64,000 nucleotides of DNA from Streptomyces violens. GTDB taxonomy: Bacteria > Actinomycetota > Actinomycetes > Streptomycetales > Streptomycetaceae. The stretch is from the NCBI RefSeq assembly GCF_000717745.1, contig NZ_JOBH01000002.1, positions 620,001 through 684,000 on the forward strand, read 5' to 3'. Below, one piece after another: positions 18,281-28,003 of this stretch. The notes below the pieces were generated by a model, which was given only the letters and a program-made list of their open reading frames with translations, made no database searches and had not been told where the DNA came from. Position numbers and translations under genes: made by a program. Every line of letters starts with the position of its first letter. Positions within the stretch are counted from its first letter, which is position 1.

Positions 18281-21200
18281 CTACCGCGCGTTGAAGTACT
18301 TCGCCTCCGGGTGGTGGATGACGATGGCGTCCGTGGACTGCTCGGGGTGGAGCTGGAACTCCTCGGAGAGCTGGACGCCGATCCGCTCCGGCTGCAGCAG
18401 GTCCGCGATCTTCGCGCGGTCCTCCAGGTCCGGGCAGGCGCCGTACCCGAGGGAGAAGCGCGCGCCGCGGTACTTCAGCGCGAACATGTCCTCCATCTCG
18501 GCGGGGTCCTCGCCCTGGAAGCCCAGTTCGGCGCGGACCCGGGCGTGCCAGTACTCGGCGAGGGCCTCGGCGAGCTGGACGGAGAGGCCGTGCAGCTCCA
18601 GGTAGTCGCGGTAGGAGTCGGCCGCGAACAGCTTCGCGGTCTCCTCGCCGATCTTCGAGCCGACGGTGACGACCTGGAGGCCGACCACGTCCGTCTCGCC
18701 GGACTCCTCCGGGCGGAAGAAGTCCGCGAGGCAGAGCCGGCGGCCGCGCCGCTGGCGGGGGAAGGTGAAGCGGGTGCGCTCGGTGCCGTCCTCGTTCAGC
18801 AGGATGAGGTCGTCGCCCTTGGAGTGGCAGGGGAAGTACCCGTGGACCACGGCCGCTTCGAGGAGGTTCCCGGTCTGCAGCTTGTCCAGCCAGCCGCGCA
18901 GCCGCGGCCGGCCCTCGGTCTCCACCAGCTCCTCGTACGTCGGGCCGTCACCCGTACGGGCCTGCTTCAGGCCCCACTGGCCCTTGAACAGCGCACCTTC
19001 GTCCAGCCAGGAGGCGTAGTCGGCGAGCTGAATGCCCTTCACGACGCGGGTGCCCCAGAACGGCGGGGTCGGGACGGGATTGTCGGTGGCCACGTCGGAG
19101 CGGACCGAGCCCTCGGGCTCCTCGACCTCCAGCACGGCGGTGTCCCGCTTGGGGACGCGGCGCTGCTTGAGCTCGGGCAGGGTCGCGCCGGGCACGCCGC
19201 GCTTGACCGCGATCAGAGCGTCCATCAGGCGCAGGCCCTCGAACGCGTCGCGGGCGTAGCGGACCTCGCCCTCGTAGATCTCGTGGAGGTCCTGCTCGAC
19301 GTACGCGCGGGTGAGCGCGGCGCCGCCGAGGATGACGGGGAAGTCGGCCGCCATCTTGCGCTGGTTCAGCTCCTCCAGGTTCTCCTTCATGATCACCGTG
19401 GACTTGACCAGCAGGCCGGACATGCCGATGACGTCGGCCTTGTGCTCCTCGGCGGCTTCCAGGATCGCGGAGACCGGCTGCTTGATGCCGAGGTTGACGA
19501 CGTTGTAGCCGTTGTTGGAGAGGATGATGTCGACGAGGTTCTTGCCGATGTCGTGGACGTCGCCGCGGACGGTGGCCAGCACGATGGTGCCCTTGCCCTC
19601 GTCGCCCTCGACCTTCTCCATGTGCGGCTCCAGGTAGGCCACCGCGGTCTTCATGACCTCGGCGGACTGGAGCACGAACGGCAGCTGCATCTGGCCGGAG
19701 CCGAACAGCTCGCCGACCACCTTCATGCCCGCCAGCAGGGTGTCGTTGACGATGTCCAGGGCCGGGCGCTCGGCGAGCGCCGCGTCCAGGTCCGCCTCCA
19801 GGCCGTTCTTCTCGCCGTCGATGATGCGGCGCTGCAGGCGCTCCTCCAGCGGCAGGGCCGCCAGCTCCTCGGCCGCGCCGGCCTTCAGCGACTTGGCGGT
19901 GGCGCCCTCGAAGAGCTCCATCAGCTTCTGCAGCGGGTCGTAGCCCTCGCTGCGGCGGTCGTAGATCAGGTCCAGGGCGACCTTGACCTGCTCCTCGTCG
20001 AAGCGCGCGATCGGCAGGATCTTGGACGCGTGCACGATCGCCGAGTCCAGGCCCGCCTTGACGCACTCGTCGAGGAACACCGAGTTCAGGACGATGCGCG
20101 CGGCCGGATTGAGGCCGAAGGAGATGTTGGAGAGGCCCAGCGTGGTCTGCACGTCCGGGTGGCGGCGCTTCAGCTCCCGGATCGCCTCGATCGTGGCGAT
20201 GCCGTCCTTGCGGGACTCCTCCTGACCGGTGCAGATGGTGAAGGTCAGGGTGTCGATGAGGATGTCGGACTCGCGGATGCCCCAGTTGCCGGTGAGGTCG
20301 GCGATGATCCGCTCGGCCACGGCCACCTTGTGCTCGGGCGTACGGGCCTGGCCCTCCTCATCGATGGTCAGCGCGATCAGCGCGGCGCCGTGCTCCTTCG
20401 CCAGCGCGGTGACCTTGGCGAAGCGGGACTCGGGGCCGTCGCCGTCCTCGTAGTTCACCGAGTTGATGACCGCGCGGCCGCCCAGCTTCTCCAGGCCGGC
20501 CTCGATGACGGGCACCTCGGTGGAGTCCAGCACGATCGGCAGGGTCGAGGCGGTGGCGAAGCGGCCGGCCAGCTCCTGCATGTCGGCGACGCCGTCCCGG
20601 CCCACGTAGTCCACGCACAGGTCGAGCATGTGCGCGCCCTCGCGGATCTGGTCCCGGGCCATCTCCACGCAGTCGTCCCAGCGGCCTTCCAGCATGGCCT
20701 CGCGGAACTTCTTCGAGCCGTTGGCGTTCGTCCGCTCGCCGATGGCCAGGTACGAGGTGTCCTGGCGGAAGGGGACGGTCTGGTACAGCGAGGCCGCACC
20801 CGGCTCCGGGCGGGGCTGCCGCTCGGTCGGGGCGGCGCCGCGCACCCGCTCCACGACCTGGCGCAGGTGCTCGGGCGTCGTACCGCAGCAGCCGCCCACC
20901 AGGGACAGGCCGTACTCGCCGACGAAGGTCTCCTGCGCGTCGGCCAGCTCGCCCGGGGTGAGCGGGTAGTGGGCGCCGTCCTTGCCCAGGACCGGCAGGC
21001 CGGCGTTGGGCATGCAGGAGATCGGCACCTGGGAGTGGCGGGCGAGGTAGCGCAGGTGCTCGCTCATCTCGGCCGGGCCGGTCGCGCAGTTCAGGCCGAT
21101 CATGTCGATGCCCAGCGGCTCCAGGGCCGTGAGCGCGGCGCCGATCTCGGAGCCCAGCAGCATGGTGCCGGTGGTCTCGACGGTCACGGAGCAGATGACC

Positions 21201-21793
21201 GGCAGGTTGGTGCCGGTGACCTCCAGGGCGCGGCGGGCGCCGAGGATGGCGGCCTTGGTCTGCAGCAGGTCCTGGGTGGTCTCCACCAGGAGCGCGTCGG
21301 CGCCGCCGGCGATCATGCCCTCGGCGTTCTGCTGGTAGGCGTCGCGCAGGGTGCGGTACGGGGCGTGGCCGAGGGTGGGCAGCTTGGTGCCGGGGCCCAT
21401 GGAGCCCAGCACCCAGCGCTGCTGCCCGGTCTTCTCGGTGAACTCGTCCGCGACCTCGCGGGCGATGCGGGCGCCGGACTCGGACAGCTCGTAGACCCGC
21501 TCGGGGATGTCGTACTCGCCGAGCGCCGCGTGGTTCGCGCCGAAGGTGTTGGTCTCGACGCAGTCGACGCCCACCTCGAAGTACTCCGCGTGCACGGAGC
21601 GGACGATGTCCGGGCGGGTGATGTTGAGGATCTCGTTGCAGCCCTCGAGCTGCTGGAAGTCGTCCAGGGTGGGGTCCTGGGCCTGGAGCATGGTGCCCAT
21701 GGCTCCGTCGGCGACCACGACGCGCGAGGCGAGGGCCTCGCGGAAGGCGTCGATGCGGGCTGCGGGGGTGGTCGTGGGCGTATGCGAGGCCAT
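18281..21793 (-). CDS. metH: Cobalamin-dependent methionine synthase
   Basis: The protein of 1170 residues transfers the methyl group of 5-methyltetrahydrofolate to homocysteine through methylcobalamin. The modules are in the usual order. First is a homocysteine domain (DGAMGTML near the start; zinc cysteines in GLNCATGP and GGCCGTTPEH), then a pterin domain (YLAIGERTNANGSKKF). A B12 cap and Rossmann domain follows, with the base-off histidine in DVHDIGKN, and last the SAM-dependent reactivation domain (GYGACPDLEDRAKIADLL). It is slightly shorter than the E. coli enzyme (1227). The ATG at 21793 follows GGGAGC by seven bases. A 12-base repeat GCGACGGCTGTC occurs twice in its upstream region (21812 and 21884); I see no cobalamin-riboswitch box. 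Confidence 0.97.
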   Translation of the reverse strand: MASHTPTTTPAARIDAFREALASRVVVADGAMGTMLQAQDPTLDDFQQLEGCNEILNITRPDIVRSVHAEYFEVGVDCVETNTFGANHAALGEYDIPERVYELSESGARIAREVADEFTEKTGQQRWVLGSMGPGTKLPTLGHAPYRTLRDAYQQNAEGMIAGGADALLVETTQDLLQTKAAILGARRALEVTGTNLPVICSVTVETTGTMLLGSEIGAALTALEPLGIDMIGLNCATGPAEMSEHLRYLARHSQVPISCMPNAGLPVLGKDGAHYPLTPGELADAQETFVGEYGLSLVGGCCGTTPEHLRQVVERVRGAAPTERQPRPEPGAASLYQTVPFRQDTSYLAIGERTNANGSKKFREAMLEGRWDDCVEMARDQIREGAHMLDLCVDYVGRDGVADMQELAGRFATASTLPIVLDSTEVPVIEAGLEKLGGRAVINSVNYEDGDGPESRFAKVTALAKEHGAALIALTIDEEGQARTPEHKVAVAERIIADLTGNWGIRESDILIDTLTFTICTGQEESRKDGIATIEAIRELKRRHPDVQTTLGLSNISFGLNPAARIVLNSVFLDECVKAGLDSAIVHASKILPIARFDEEQVKVALDLIYDRRSEGYDPLQKLMELFEGATAKSLKAGAAEELAALPLEERLQRRIIDGEKNGLEADLDAALAERPALDIVNDTLLAGMKVVGELFGSGQMQLPFVLQSAEVMKTAVAYLEPHMEKVEGDEGKGTIVLATVRGDVHDIGKNLVDIILSNNGYNVVNLGIKQPVSAILEAAEEHKADVIGMSGLLVKSTVIMKENLEELNQRKMAADFPVILGGAALTRAYVEQDLHEIYEGEVRYARDAFEGLRLMDALIAVKRGVPGATLPELKQRRVPKRDTAVLEVEEPEGSVRSDVATDNPVPTPPFWGTRVVKGIQLADYASWLDEGALFKGQWGLKQARTGDGPTYEELVETEGRPRLRGWLDKLQTGNLLEAAVVHGYFPCHSKGDDLILLNEDGTERTRFTFPRQRRGRRLCLADFFRPEESGETDVVGLQVVTVGSKIGEETAKLFAADSYRDYLELHGLSVQLAEALAEYWHARVRAELGFQGEDPAEMEDMFALKYRGARFSLGYGACPDLEDRAKIADLLQPERIGVQLSEEFQLHPEQSTDAIVIHHPEAKYFNAR

Positions 21794-21996
21794 GGAGCTG
21801 CTCCCGTGGTTGCGACGGCTGTCGGCTTTGCGCCTTCCGGTACGAAGGGGCACCGGGCCAGGGTAGCTGGCGGGAACCTTGCGGCGACGGCTGTCCCACG
21901 GCGTGGGACGGCGCGGCACTCGTACGGCCCGGTGGGCGTGATCATGGTGCTGTGCGCGGCCCACTCTGTCGGGGTCGGCATCGACCGATATCGTTT

Positions 21997-22009
21997 GGCA
22001 TTGTCGAAC
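21997..22009. promoter_or_regulatory. Putative GylR site upstream of gylR
   Basis: The 13-mer GGCATTGTCGAAC lies 23 bases before the gylR start and recurs exactly at 22885-22897 before glpF. The shared element is a good candidate for autoregulation by GylR. Confidence 0.6.
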
Positions 22010-22031
22010 CGCTCTTCCCGGAGGTTGCTCC

Positions 22032-22796
22032 ATGGCACGGACCATTCAGTCGCTGGAGCGCGCCGCGGCCATGCTGCGGCTGCTGGCCGGCGGCGAACGG
22101 CGCCTGGGGCTGTCCGACATCGCCTCGTCGCTGGACCTGGCGAAGGGCACGGCCCACGGCATCCTGCGCACCCTCCAGCAGGAGGGCTTCGTGGAGCAGG
22201 ACGCGGCCTCGGGCCGGTACCAGCTCGGCGCGGAGCTGCTGCGGCTGGGCAACAGCTACCTGGACGTGCACGAGCTGCGGGCGCGCGCCCTCGTATGGGC
22301 CGACGACCTGGCCCGCTCCACCGGCGAGAGCGCCTACCTGGGCGTGCTGCACCAGCAGGGCGTACTGATCGTCCACCACGTCTTCCGGCCCGACGACAGC
22401 CGGCAGGTGCTGGAGGTGGGGGCCATGCAGCCGCTGCACAGTACGGCGCTGGGCAAGGTCCTCTCCGCGTACGACCCGGTGGCGCACAGCGAGGCGGTGG
22501 AGAGCGCCCGGGAGGCGTTCACCGCGCACACGCTCACGGACCTGGAGGACTTCGAGGGCGTGCTGGATCTCACCCGCGCCCGGGGCTGGGCCGCGGACGT
22601 GGAGGAGACCTGGGAGGGCGTGGCGTCGGTGGCCGCGCCCATCCACGACCGGCGGCGGATGCCGGTGGGCGCGGTGGGCATCACCGGCGCCGTGGAGCGG
22701 GTGCGGCGGGACGGGGAGCTGCGCCCGGAGATCGTCGCCGCGGTGCGGGACTGCGCACGGGCCGTCTCCAGGGATCTTGGCGCCCAGCGCTTCTAA
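22032..22796 (+). CDS. gylR: IclR-family regulator of the glycerol operon
   Basis: The protein of 254 residues has an N-terminal winged helix-turn-helix (LSDIASSLDLAKGTAHGILR, residues 26-45) and a C-terminal IclR effector domain (MQPLHSTALGKVLSAYDP). Its place before glpF-glpK-glpD matches gylR of the Streptomyces gyl operon, whose product represses these genes until glycerol or glycerol 3-phosphate is present. CGGAGG lies eight bases before the ATG. Shared 13-base elements before gylR and before glpF suggest it controls both its own gene and the operon. It is divergent from metH. Confidence 0.93.
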   Translation: MARTIQSLERAAAMLRLLAGGERRLGLSDIASSLDLAKGTAHGILRTLQQEGFVEQDAASGRYQLGAELLRLGNSYLDVHELRARALVWADDLARSTGESAYLGVLHQQGVLIVHHVFRPDDSRQVLEVGAMQPLHSTALGKVLSAYDPVAHSEAVESAREAFTAHTLTDLEDFEGVLDLTRARGWAADVEETWEGVASVAAPIHDRRRMPVGAVGITGAVERVRRDGELRPEIVAAVRDCARAVSRDLGAQRF

Positions 22797-22873
22797 CCGT
22801 TTTGTCCGCTCTTTCCGCTTAGGTTTTCCCTCACAGAACCCTTGACGGGCTACTGGGCGTAAACAAAACTGCC

Positions 22874-22918
22874 GTTCGTCGGTCGGCATTGTCGAACGCG
22901 ATACGACGATTGTCGTAT
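22874..22918. promoter_or_regulatory. Composite operator region upstream of glpF
   Basis: Two elements stand close together. GTTCG (22874-22878) pairs with CGAAC (22893-22897), the latter ending the 13-mer shared with the gylR upstream region. Then ATACGAC-GATT-GTCGTAT (22901-22918) is a perfect inverted repeat with seven-base arms. Together they are the likely GylR control region of the glycerol operon. Confidence 0.65.
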
Positions 22919-23032
22919 GGTGGGCACTGCCGGATCGCCGACAACGCCCTCACCGAGGGCTCGCACCACCGGAGGGACCCGGGGTACGGCGCATCTCGGT
23001 GTCCATCTGGACGAAGGACAAAGGAGTCGCGG

Positions 23033-23821
23033 GTGTCCAGCTCCGACATCTTCATCAGCGAGACCATCGGTACCGCTGTGCTGATCCTGCTGGGCGGTGG
23101 CGTGTGCGCCGCCGTCACTTTCAAGCGCTCGAAGGCGTACGAGGCCGGCTGGGTGGCCATCGCCTTCGGCTGGGGGTTCGCCGTCCTCACCGGCGCGTAC
23201 ATCGCCGCCAAGTCCGGCGCGCACCTGAACCCCGCCGTCACGGTCGGCCTGGCAATCCAGGGCGGCATCGAGTGGAGCCAGGTGCCGGTCTACTTCGCCG
23301 GTGAGCTGCTCGGCGCGATGATCGGCGCGGTCTGCGTGTGGCTCGTCTACTACGGCCAGTTCCGGGCCCACCTCACGGACCCCGAGGTCATCACTCCCCC
23401 GAAGGGTGAGGAAGGTCTCGTCGACCAGGCCCAGGCCCCCAAGGCCGGACCCGTGCTCGGCATCTTCTCGACCGGCCCGGAGATCCGGAACGCGTGGCAG
23501 AACCTCGTCACCGAGATCATCGCCACCATCGTGCTCGTGCTGGCGATCCTGACCCTGGGCCTGAGCGACGACGGCAAGGGCGTCGGCCCGATCGGCAGCC
23601 TTCTGGTCGCCTTCGTGGTCGTCGGCATCGGCCTCTCGCTGGGCGGCCCGACCGGTTACGCCATCAACCCGGTCCGCGACCTCGGCCCGCGCATCGTGCA
23701 CGCGCTGCTGCCGCTGCCCAACAAGGGCGGTTCGGACTGGGGTTACGCCTGGATCCCCGTCGCCGGGCCGCTGATCGGCGGCGCGATCGCGGGCGGTATC
23801 TACCAGCTCGCGTTCGCCTGA
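23033..23821 (+). CDS. glpF: Glycerol uptake facilitator (aquaglyceroporin)
   Basis: The protein of 262 residues is a six-helix major intrinsic protein that lets glycerol diffuse across the membrane. The first pore loop has HLNPAVT, and the second reads [13 protein letters not shown], with NPV where the family usually has NPA; the selectivity-filter Arg after it is kept. I chose GTG 23033 because AAGGAG lies seven bases upstream, whereas the longer reading from 22889 has no membrane character. First structural gene of the glycerol operon, 70 bases before glpK. Confidence 0.94.
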   Translation: MSSSDIFISETIGTAVLILLGGGVCAAVTFKRSKAYEAGWVAIAFGWGFAVLTGAYIAAKSGAHLNPAVTVGLAIQGGIEWSQVPVYFAGELLGAMIGAVCVWLVYYGQFRAHLTDPEVITPPKGEEGLVDQAQAPKAGPVLGIFSTGPEIRNAWQNLVTEIIATIVLVLAILTLGLSDDGKGVGPIGSLLVAFVVVGIGLSLGGPTGYAINPVRDLGPRIVHALLPLPNKGGSDWGYAWIPVAGPLIGGAIAGGIYQLAFA

Positions 23822-23891
23822 GCCGCCACAGCCGAAGCCGAAGCCGCCGCAAGAGCCGCACTCCCCCACCGCACCTCCTGGAGCACACACC

Positions 23892-25418
23892 ATGAGCGAC
23901 ACCCACACCACCGGCCCGTTCATCGCGGCCATCGACCAGGGCACGACCTCCAGCCGCTGCATCGTCTTCGACCGGGACGGCCGCATCGTCTCGGTCGACC
24001 AGAAGGAACACGAGCAGATCTTCCCCAAGCCCGGCTGGGTCGAACACGACGCCACCGAGATCTGGGCGAACGTCCAGCAGGTCGTGGCCGGCGCGATCGA
24101 GAAGGCGGGCATCACCTCCGCCGACGTCAAGGCCATCGGCATCACCAACCAGCGCGAGACCACGCTGCTCTGGGACAAGAACACGGGTGAGCCGGTCCAC
24201 AACGCCATCGTCTGGCAGGACACCCGCACCGACGCGCTCTGCCGGGAGCTGGGCCGCAACGTCGGCCAGGACCGCTTCCGCCGCGAGACCGGCCTCCCCC
24301 TCGCCTCGTACTTCGCTGGGCCGAAGATCCGCTGGCTGCTGGACAACGTCGAGGGCCTGCGCGAGCGCGCCGAGGCCGGCGACATCCTCTTCGGCACCAT
24401 GGACTCCTGGGTCATCTGGAACCTCACCGGCGGCGTCAACGGCGGCAAGCACGTCACCGACGTCACCAACGCCTCCCGCACGATGCTGATGAACCTGCGC
24501 ACCCTCCAGTGGGAGCCCAAGATCCTCAGCTCCATGGGCATCCCCGCCGAGGTCCTGCCGGAGATCAAGTCCTCCGCCGAGGTGTACGGCGAGACCGCGT
24601 CCGGCGTGCTGGCCGGCGTCCCGGTCGCCTCCGCGCTCGGCGACCAGCAGGCGGCCCTCTTCGGCCAGACCTGCTTCGCCAGCGGCGAGGCCAAGTCCAC
24701 GTACGGCACCGGCACCTTCATGCTGATGAACACCGGCAGCGAGCCGGTCAACTCCTACAACGGCCTGCTGACCACCGTCGGCTACCGCATCGGCAACGAG
24801 ACCCCGGTCTACGCCCTGGAAGGCTCCATCGCCGTCACCGGCTCCCTGGTGCAGTGGATGCGCGACCAGATGGGCCTGATCAACTCCGCCGCCGAGATCG
24901 AGACCCTGGCCTCCACGGTCGAGGACAACGGCGGCGCCTACTTCGTACCGGCCTTCTCCGGCCTGTTCGCCCCCTACTGGCGCTCGGATGCGCGCGGTGT
25001 CATCGCGGGCCTGACCCGCTACGTCACCAAGGCGCACATCGCCCGCGCCGTTCTTGAGGCCACCGCCTGGCAGACCCGCGAGATCACCGACGCCATGACC
25101 AAGGACTCCGGCGTCGAGCTGACCGCACTGAAGGTCGACGGCGGCATGACCTCCAACAACCTGCTGATGCAGACGATCTCGGACTTCCTGGACGCGCCCG
25201 TGGTGCGCCCGATGGTCGCCGAGACCACCTGCCTCGGCGCTGCCTACGCGGCCGGCCTGGCCGTGGGCTTCTGGTCCGGCACCGACGAACTGCGCGCCAA
25301 CTGGCGGCGGGCCGCCGAATGGACCCCCCGCATGGACGCGGCCACCCGTGACCGCGAGTACAAGAGCTGGCTCAAGGCCGTCGAGCGGACCATGGGCTGG
25401 ATCGAGGACGAGGAGTAA
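23892..25418 (+). CDS. glpK: Glycerol kinase
   Basis: The 508-residue FGGY-family kinase phosphorylates glycerol to sn-glycerol 3-phosphate, trapping it in the cell. It has the N-terminal ATP-phosphate loop [19 protein letters not shown], the substrate region ITNQRETT and [21 protein letters not shown] in the middle, and the C-terminal nucleotide motif [15 protein letters not shown]. The length matches the family. GGAG lies before the ATG. Three bases separate its stop from the glpD start, so the two are co-translated. Confidence 0.97.
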   Translation: MSDTHTTGPFIAAIDQGTTSSRCIVFDRDGRIVSVDQKEHEQIFPKPGWVEHDATEIWANVQQVVAGAIEKAGITSADVKAIGITNQRETTLLWDKNTGEPVHNAIVWQDTRTDALCRELGRNVGQDRFRRETGLPLASYFAGPKIRWLLDNVEGLRERAEAGDILFGTMDSWVIWNLTGGVNGGKHVTDVTNASRTMLMNLRTLQWEPKILSSMGIPAEVLPEIKSSAEVYGETASGVLAGVPVASALGDQQAALFGQTCFASGEAKSTYGTGTFMLMNTGSEPVNSYNGLLTTVGYRIGNETPVYALEGSIAVTGSLVQWMRDQMGLINSAAEIETLASTVEDNGGAYFVPAFSGLFAPYWRSDARGVIAGLTRYVTKAHIARAVLEATAWQTREITDAMTKDSGVELTALKVDGGMTSNNLLMQTISDFLDAPVVRPMVAETTCLGAAYAAGLAVGFWSGTDELRANWRRAAEWTPRMDAATRDREYKSWLKAVERTMGWIEDEE

Positions 25419-25421
25419 GAC

Positions 25422-27035
25422 ATGAGCACCCTGCAGAGCGTCCCGGCACTCGGGACGCACCCGGCCGACGGTTCGCACCCGAGCCGCGCCGAGACCCGGG
25501 AGCGGCTCGACAAGGCGACGTACGACCTCCTGGTGATCGGCGGCGGCATCCTGGGCATCTCCACCGCCTGGCACGCCGCGCAGTCGGGGCTGCGGGTTGC
25601 GCTGGTGGACGCCGGCGACTTCGCCGGCGCCACCTCCTCCGCCTCCTCCAAGCTGCTCCACGGCGGTCTGCGCTACCTGCAGACCGGTGCGGTGAAGCTG
25701 GTGGCGGAGAACCACTTCGAGCGTCGCGCCGTCTCCCGCCAGGTCGCCCCGCACCTGTCGAACCCGCTGACCTTCTACCTGCCGGTCTACAAGGGCGGTC
25801 CGCACGGCGCGGCCAAGCTCGGCGCGGGCGTCTTCGCCTACTCCGCGCTCTCCGCGTTCGGCGACGGCGTCGGCCACGTGATCAGCCCGGCCAAGGCCCA
25901 GCGTGACGTGCCGGAGCTGCGTACGGAGAACCTCAAGGCCGTGGCCGTGTACGGCGACGACCAGATGAACGACGCGCGGATGGCGCTGATGACGGTCCGC
26001 GCGGCCGTCGCGGCGGGCGCGACCGTACTGAACCACGCCGAGGTCACCGGGCTGCGCTTCACGCAGGGCCGGGTCACCGGCGCGGACCTGAAGGACCGCA
26101 CCGACGGCACCGAGTTCGGCGTCAACGCCCGGCTGGTGCTCAACGCCACCGGCCCGTGGGTGGACCACCTGCGCAAGATGGAGGACGCGAACGCGGCCCC
26201 CTCCATCCGCCTCTCCAAGGGCGCGCACCTGGTCCTCAAGCGCACCTCCCCCTGGAAGGCCGCGCTGGCGACCCCGATCGACAAGTACCGCATCACCTTC
26301 GCGCTGCCGTGGGAGGACCAGCTGCTGCTGGGCACCACCGACGAGGAGTACGAGGGCGACCCGGCGGACGTGTCGGTCACCGAGAAGGACATCAAGCAGA
26401 TCCTGGACGAGGCCGCGTTCTCCGTCCGGGACCAGCAGCTGGACCGCGACCTGATCACGTACTCCTTCGCGGGCCTGCGGGTGCTGCCGGGCGGCCCCGG
26501 CGACACCTCCAAGGCCAAGCGCGAGACGGTCGTGACCGAGGGCAGCGGCGGCATGCTGTCGGTGGCCGGAGGCAAGTGGACGACGTTCCGGCACATCGGA
26601 CGTACGGTCATGAACAAGCTCGCGGCGCTGCCCGGGCACCCGCTCGGTGAGGAGCTGGAGCCCATCTCGGAGCTGCCGAAGAAGCTGCCGCTGCCGGGCA
26701 TCGCCAACCCGCAGGCGGTCGCGCACCGGCTGCTGGTCGACGGCGGTACGCCGGGCCCGCGGATGTCCGCCGACACCGCCCGCCACCTGGCCACCCACTA
26801 CGGCTCGCTGTCCTTCGACATCGCCCGGCTGGCGAACGAGGACCCGGCGCTGGCCGAGCGCATCCACCCCGACGCACCGGAGATCTGGGCGCAGGTGGTG
26901 TACGCGCGGGACCACGAGTGGGCCGAGACCGCGGACGACGTGCTGCGCCGCCGTACGACGCTGACGATCCGCGGCCTGGCCACGGACGACGTCCGCGCGA
27001 AGGTCGAGGACGTACTGTCGGCACGCAAGAGCTGA
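25422..27035 (+). CDS. glpD: Aerobic glycerol-3-phosphate dehydrogenase
   Basis: The FAD enzyme of 537 residues oxidises glycerol 3-phosphate to dihydroxyacetone phosphate and passes electrons to menaquinone at the membrane face. The dinucleotide motif LLVIGGGILGISTAWHAAQSG stands at about residues 35-55, followed by SSKLLHGGLRYLQTGAVKLV, the family signature. RITFALPWEDQLLLGTTDEEY lies in the middle, and a helical C-terminal domain follows. The ATG is three bases after the glpK stop. With glpF and glpK it completes conversion of external glycerol to a glycolytic intermediate. Confidence 0.97.
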   Translation: MSTLQSVPALGTHPADGSHPSRAETRERLDKATYDLLVIGGGILGISTAWHAAQSGLRVALVDAGDFAGATSSASSKLLHGGLRYLQTGAVKLVAENHFERRAVSRQVAPHLSNPLTFYLPVYKGGPHGAAKLGAGVFAYSALSAFGDGVGHVISPAKAQRDVPELRTENLKAVAVYGDDQMNDARMALMTVRAAVAAGATVLNHAEVTGLRFTQGRVTGADLKDRTDGTEFGVNARLVLNATGPWVDHLRKMEDANAAPSIRLSKGAHLVLKRTSPWKAALATPIDKYRITFALPWEDQLLLGTTDEEYEGDPADVSVTEKDIKQILDEAAFSVRDQQLDRDLITYSFAGLRVLPGGPGDTSKAKRETVVTEGSGGMLSVAGGKWTTFRHIGRTVMNKLAALPGHPLGEELEPISELPKKLPLPGIANPQAVAHRLLVDGGTPGPRMSADTARHLATHYGSLSFDIARLANEDPALAERIHPDAPEIWAQVVYARDHEWAETADDVLRRRTTLTIRGLATDDVRAKVEDVLSARKS

Positions 27036-27068
27036 GTCCGGCGGCCGGCGGCCCCCGCCGGCCGGTAA

Positions 27069-27104
27069 AGGGGCGGGATTCCGGGGTACCGGAGTCCCGC
27101 CCCT
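27069..27104 (+). terminator. Terminator of the glycerol operon
   Basis: A 16-base-pair stem with one wobble pair (27069-27084 with 27089-27104) and a four-base loop lies 34 bases after the glpD stop codon. Confidence 0.8.
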
Positions 27105-27118
27105 CGGCGTTCGCGCGC

Positions 27119-27151
27119 CATAATGGCCGCACCCCAGACATCCGATGTCTG
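27119..27151 (+). promoter_or_regulatory. -10 box and palindromic operator of the FadR-type regulator
   Basis: CATAAT at 27119-27124 is a good -10 hexamer. CAGACATC-C-GATGTCTG at 27135-27151 is a perfect 17-base palindrome that would sit at about +4 to +20 of the transcript. The arrangement fits autorepression of the GntR-type gene starting at 27198. Confidence 0.65.
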
Positions 27152-27197
27152 TGGGTGGTTTTCGGGCTTTCAGGCGTTCCGAGCGGGGAGGTCGGCC

Positions 27198-27869
27198 ATG
27201 GCGGTCACGGACGAGGCCATCGAGAAGATCAAGGGCATGATCGTCTCCGGCGCGCTGCGCCCCGGTGACCGGCTGCCCAAGGAGAGCGAACTCGCCGCCG
27301 AGCTGGGCCTGTCCCGCAACTCCCTGCGCGAGGCGGTCCGCGCGCTCGCCCTGATCCGCATCCTGGACGTGCGCCAGGGCGACGGTACGTACGTCACGAG
27401 CCTGGACCCGCAGCTGCTGCTGGAGGCGATGAGCTTCGTGGTGGACTTCCACCGCGACGACACCGTCCTGGAGTTCCTGGCCGTCCGCCGCATCCTGGAG
27501 CCGGCCGCCACCGCCATGGCCACGGCCCGGATCACGCCCGCGCAACTGGACGCGCTGGACGCGCAGCTGGACGCGCTCGGCACCGCTCCTTCGGTGGAGG
27601 ACCTGGTCGCGTGCGACCTGGAGTTCCACCGCTCCATCGTGGCCGCGTCCGGCAACTCCGTGCTCTGCTCGCTGCTGGACGGCCTCTCCGGGCCGACCAC
27701 GCGGGCCCGCATCTGGCGCGGGCTGACCCAGAAGGACGCGGTGGCCCGCACCCTCACCGAGCACCGCGCCATCCTCGGCGCGCTGCGGGCCCGGGACGCG
27801 GAGGCCGCGCGCGCCTGGGCCACGGTCCACATCGCCAGCGTGGAGCAGTGGCTGCGGGCGTCACTGTGA
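27198..27869 (+). CDS. GntR/FadR-subfamily transcriptional regulator (FCD domain)
   Basis: The 223-residue protein has an N-terminal winged helix of GntR type (GALRPGDRLPKESELAAELG, then SRNSLREAVRALALI) and an all-helical FCD ligand domain with the usual metal/ligand residues in CDLEFHRSIV and TEHRAILGAL. FadR-subfamily proteins sense acids such as lactate, gluconate or other organic acids. The ATG at 27198 follows GGGGAGG by about six bases; the in-frame ATG at 27123 lies before the operator and is unlikely. A palindrome at 27135-27151 and related half-sites around 28005-28095 are its probable targets. Confidence 0.9.
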   Translation: MAVTDEAIEKIKGMIVSGALRPGDRLPKESELAAELGLSRNSLREAVRALALIRILDVRQGDGTYVTSLDPQLLLEAMSFVVDFHRDDTVLEFLAVRRILEPAATAMATARITPAQLDALDAQLDALGTAPSVEDLVACDLEFHRSIVAASGNSVLCSLLDGLSGPTTRARIWRGLTQKDAVARTLTEHRAILGALRARDAEAARAWATVHIASVEQWLRASL

Positions 27870-28003
27870 CGGCCGCGGCCCGGTGGGGCCGGCGGGCCGC
27901 GGTGTGGGCGGTCCGTAAGCCGCGGAAACCGGACGTCGTGCCGGGCGGCCGGGCGACGCCGCCGGACCCGCCGCGTGGCCTTGCCGGGCAGTGGCACGGA
28001 GGG

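Noticed and set aside
21794..22031. Cobalamin or SAM riboswitch before metH
   Set aside because: I looked for a B12-box-like GCCACTG element and other conserved riboswitch cores and found none. Only a 12-base direct repeat is visible.
17831..22822. A plus-strand frame of more than 1,600 codons opposite metH
   Set aside because: It is the antisense shadow of metH. In very GC-rich DNA the opposite frames rarely meet stop codons. Its product has no domain and the metH reading is complete.
23664..27830. A minus-strand frame of nearly 1,400 codons opposite the glycerol operon
   Set aside because: It spans glpK, glpD and the FadR-type gene in antisense and codes for low-complexity Gly/Arg/Val sequence. 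The sense genes are clear.
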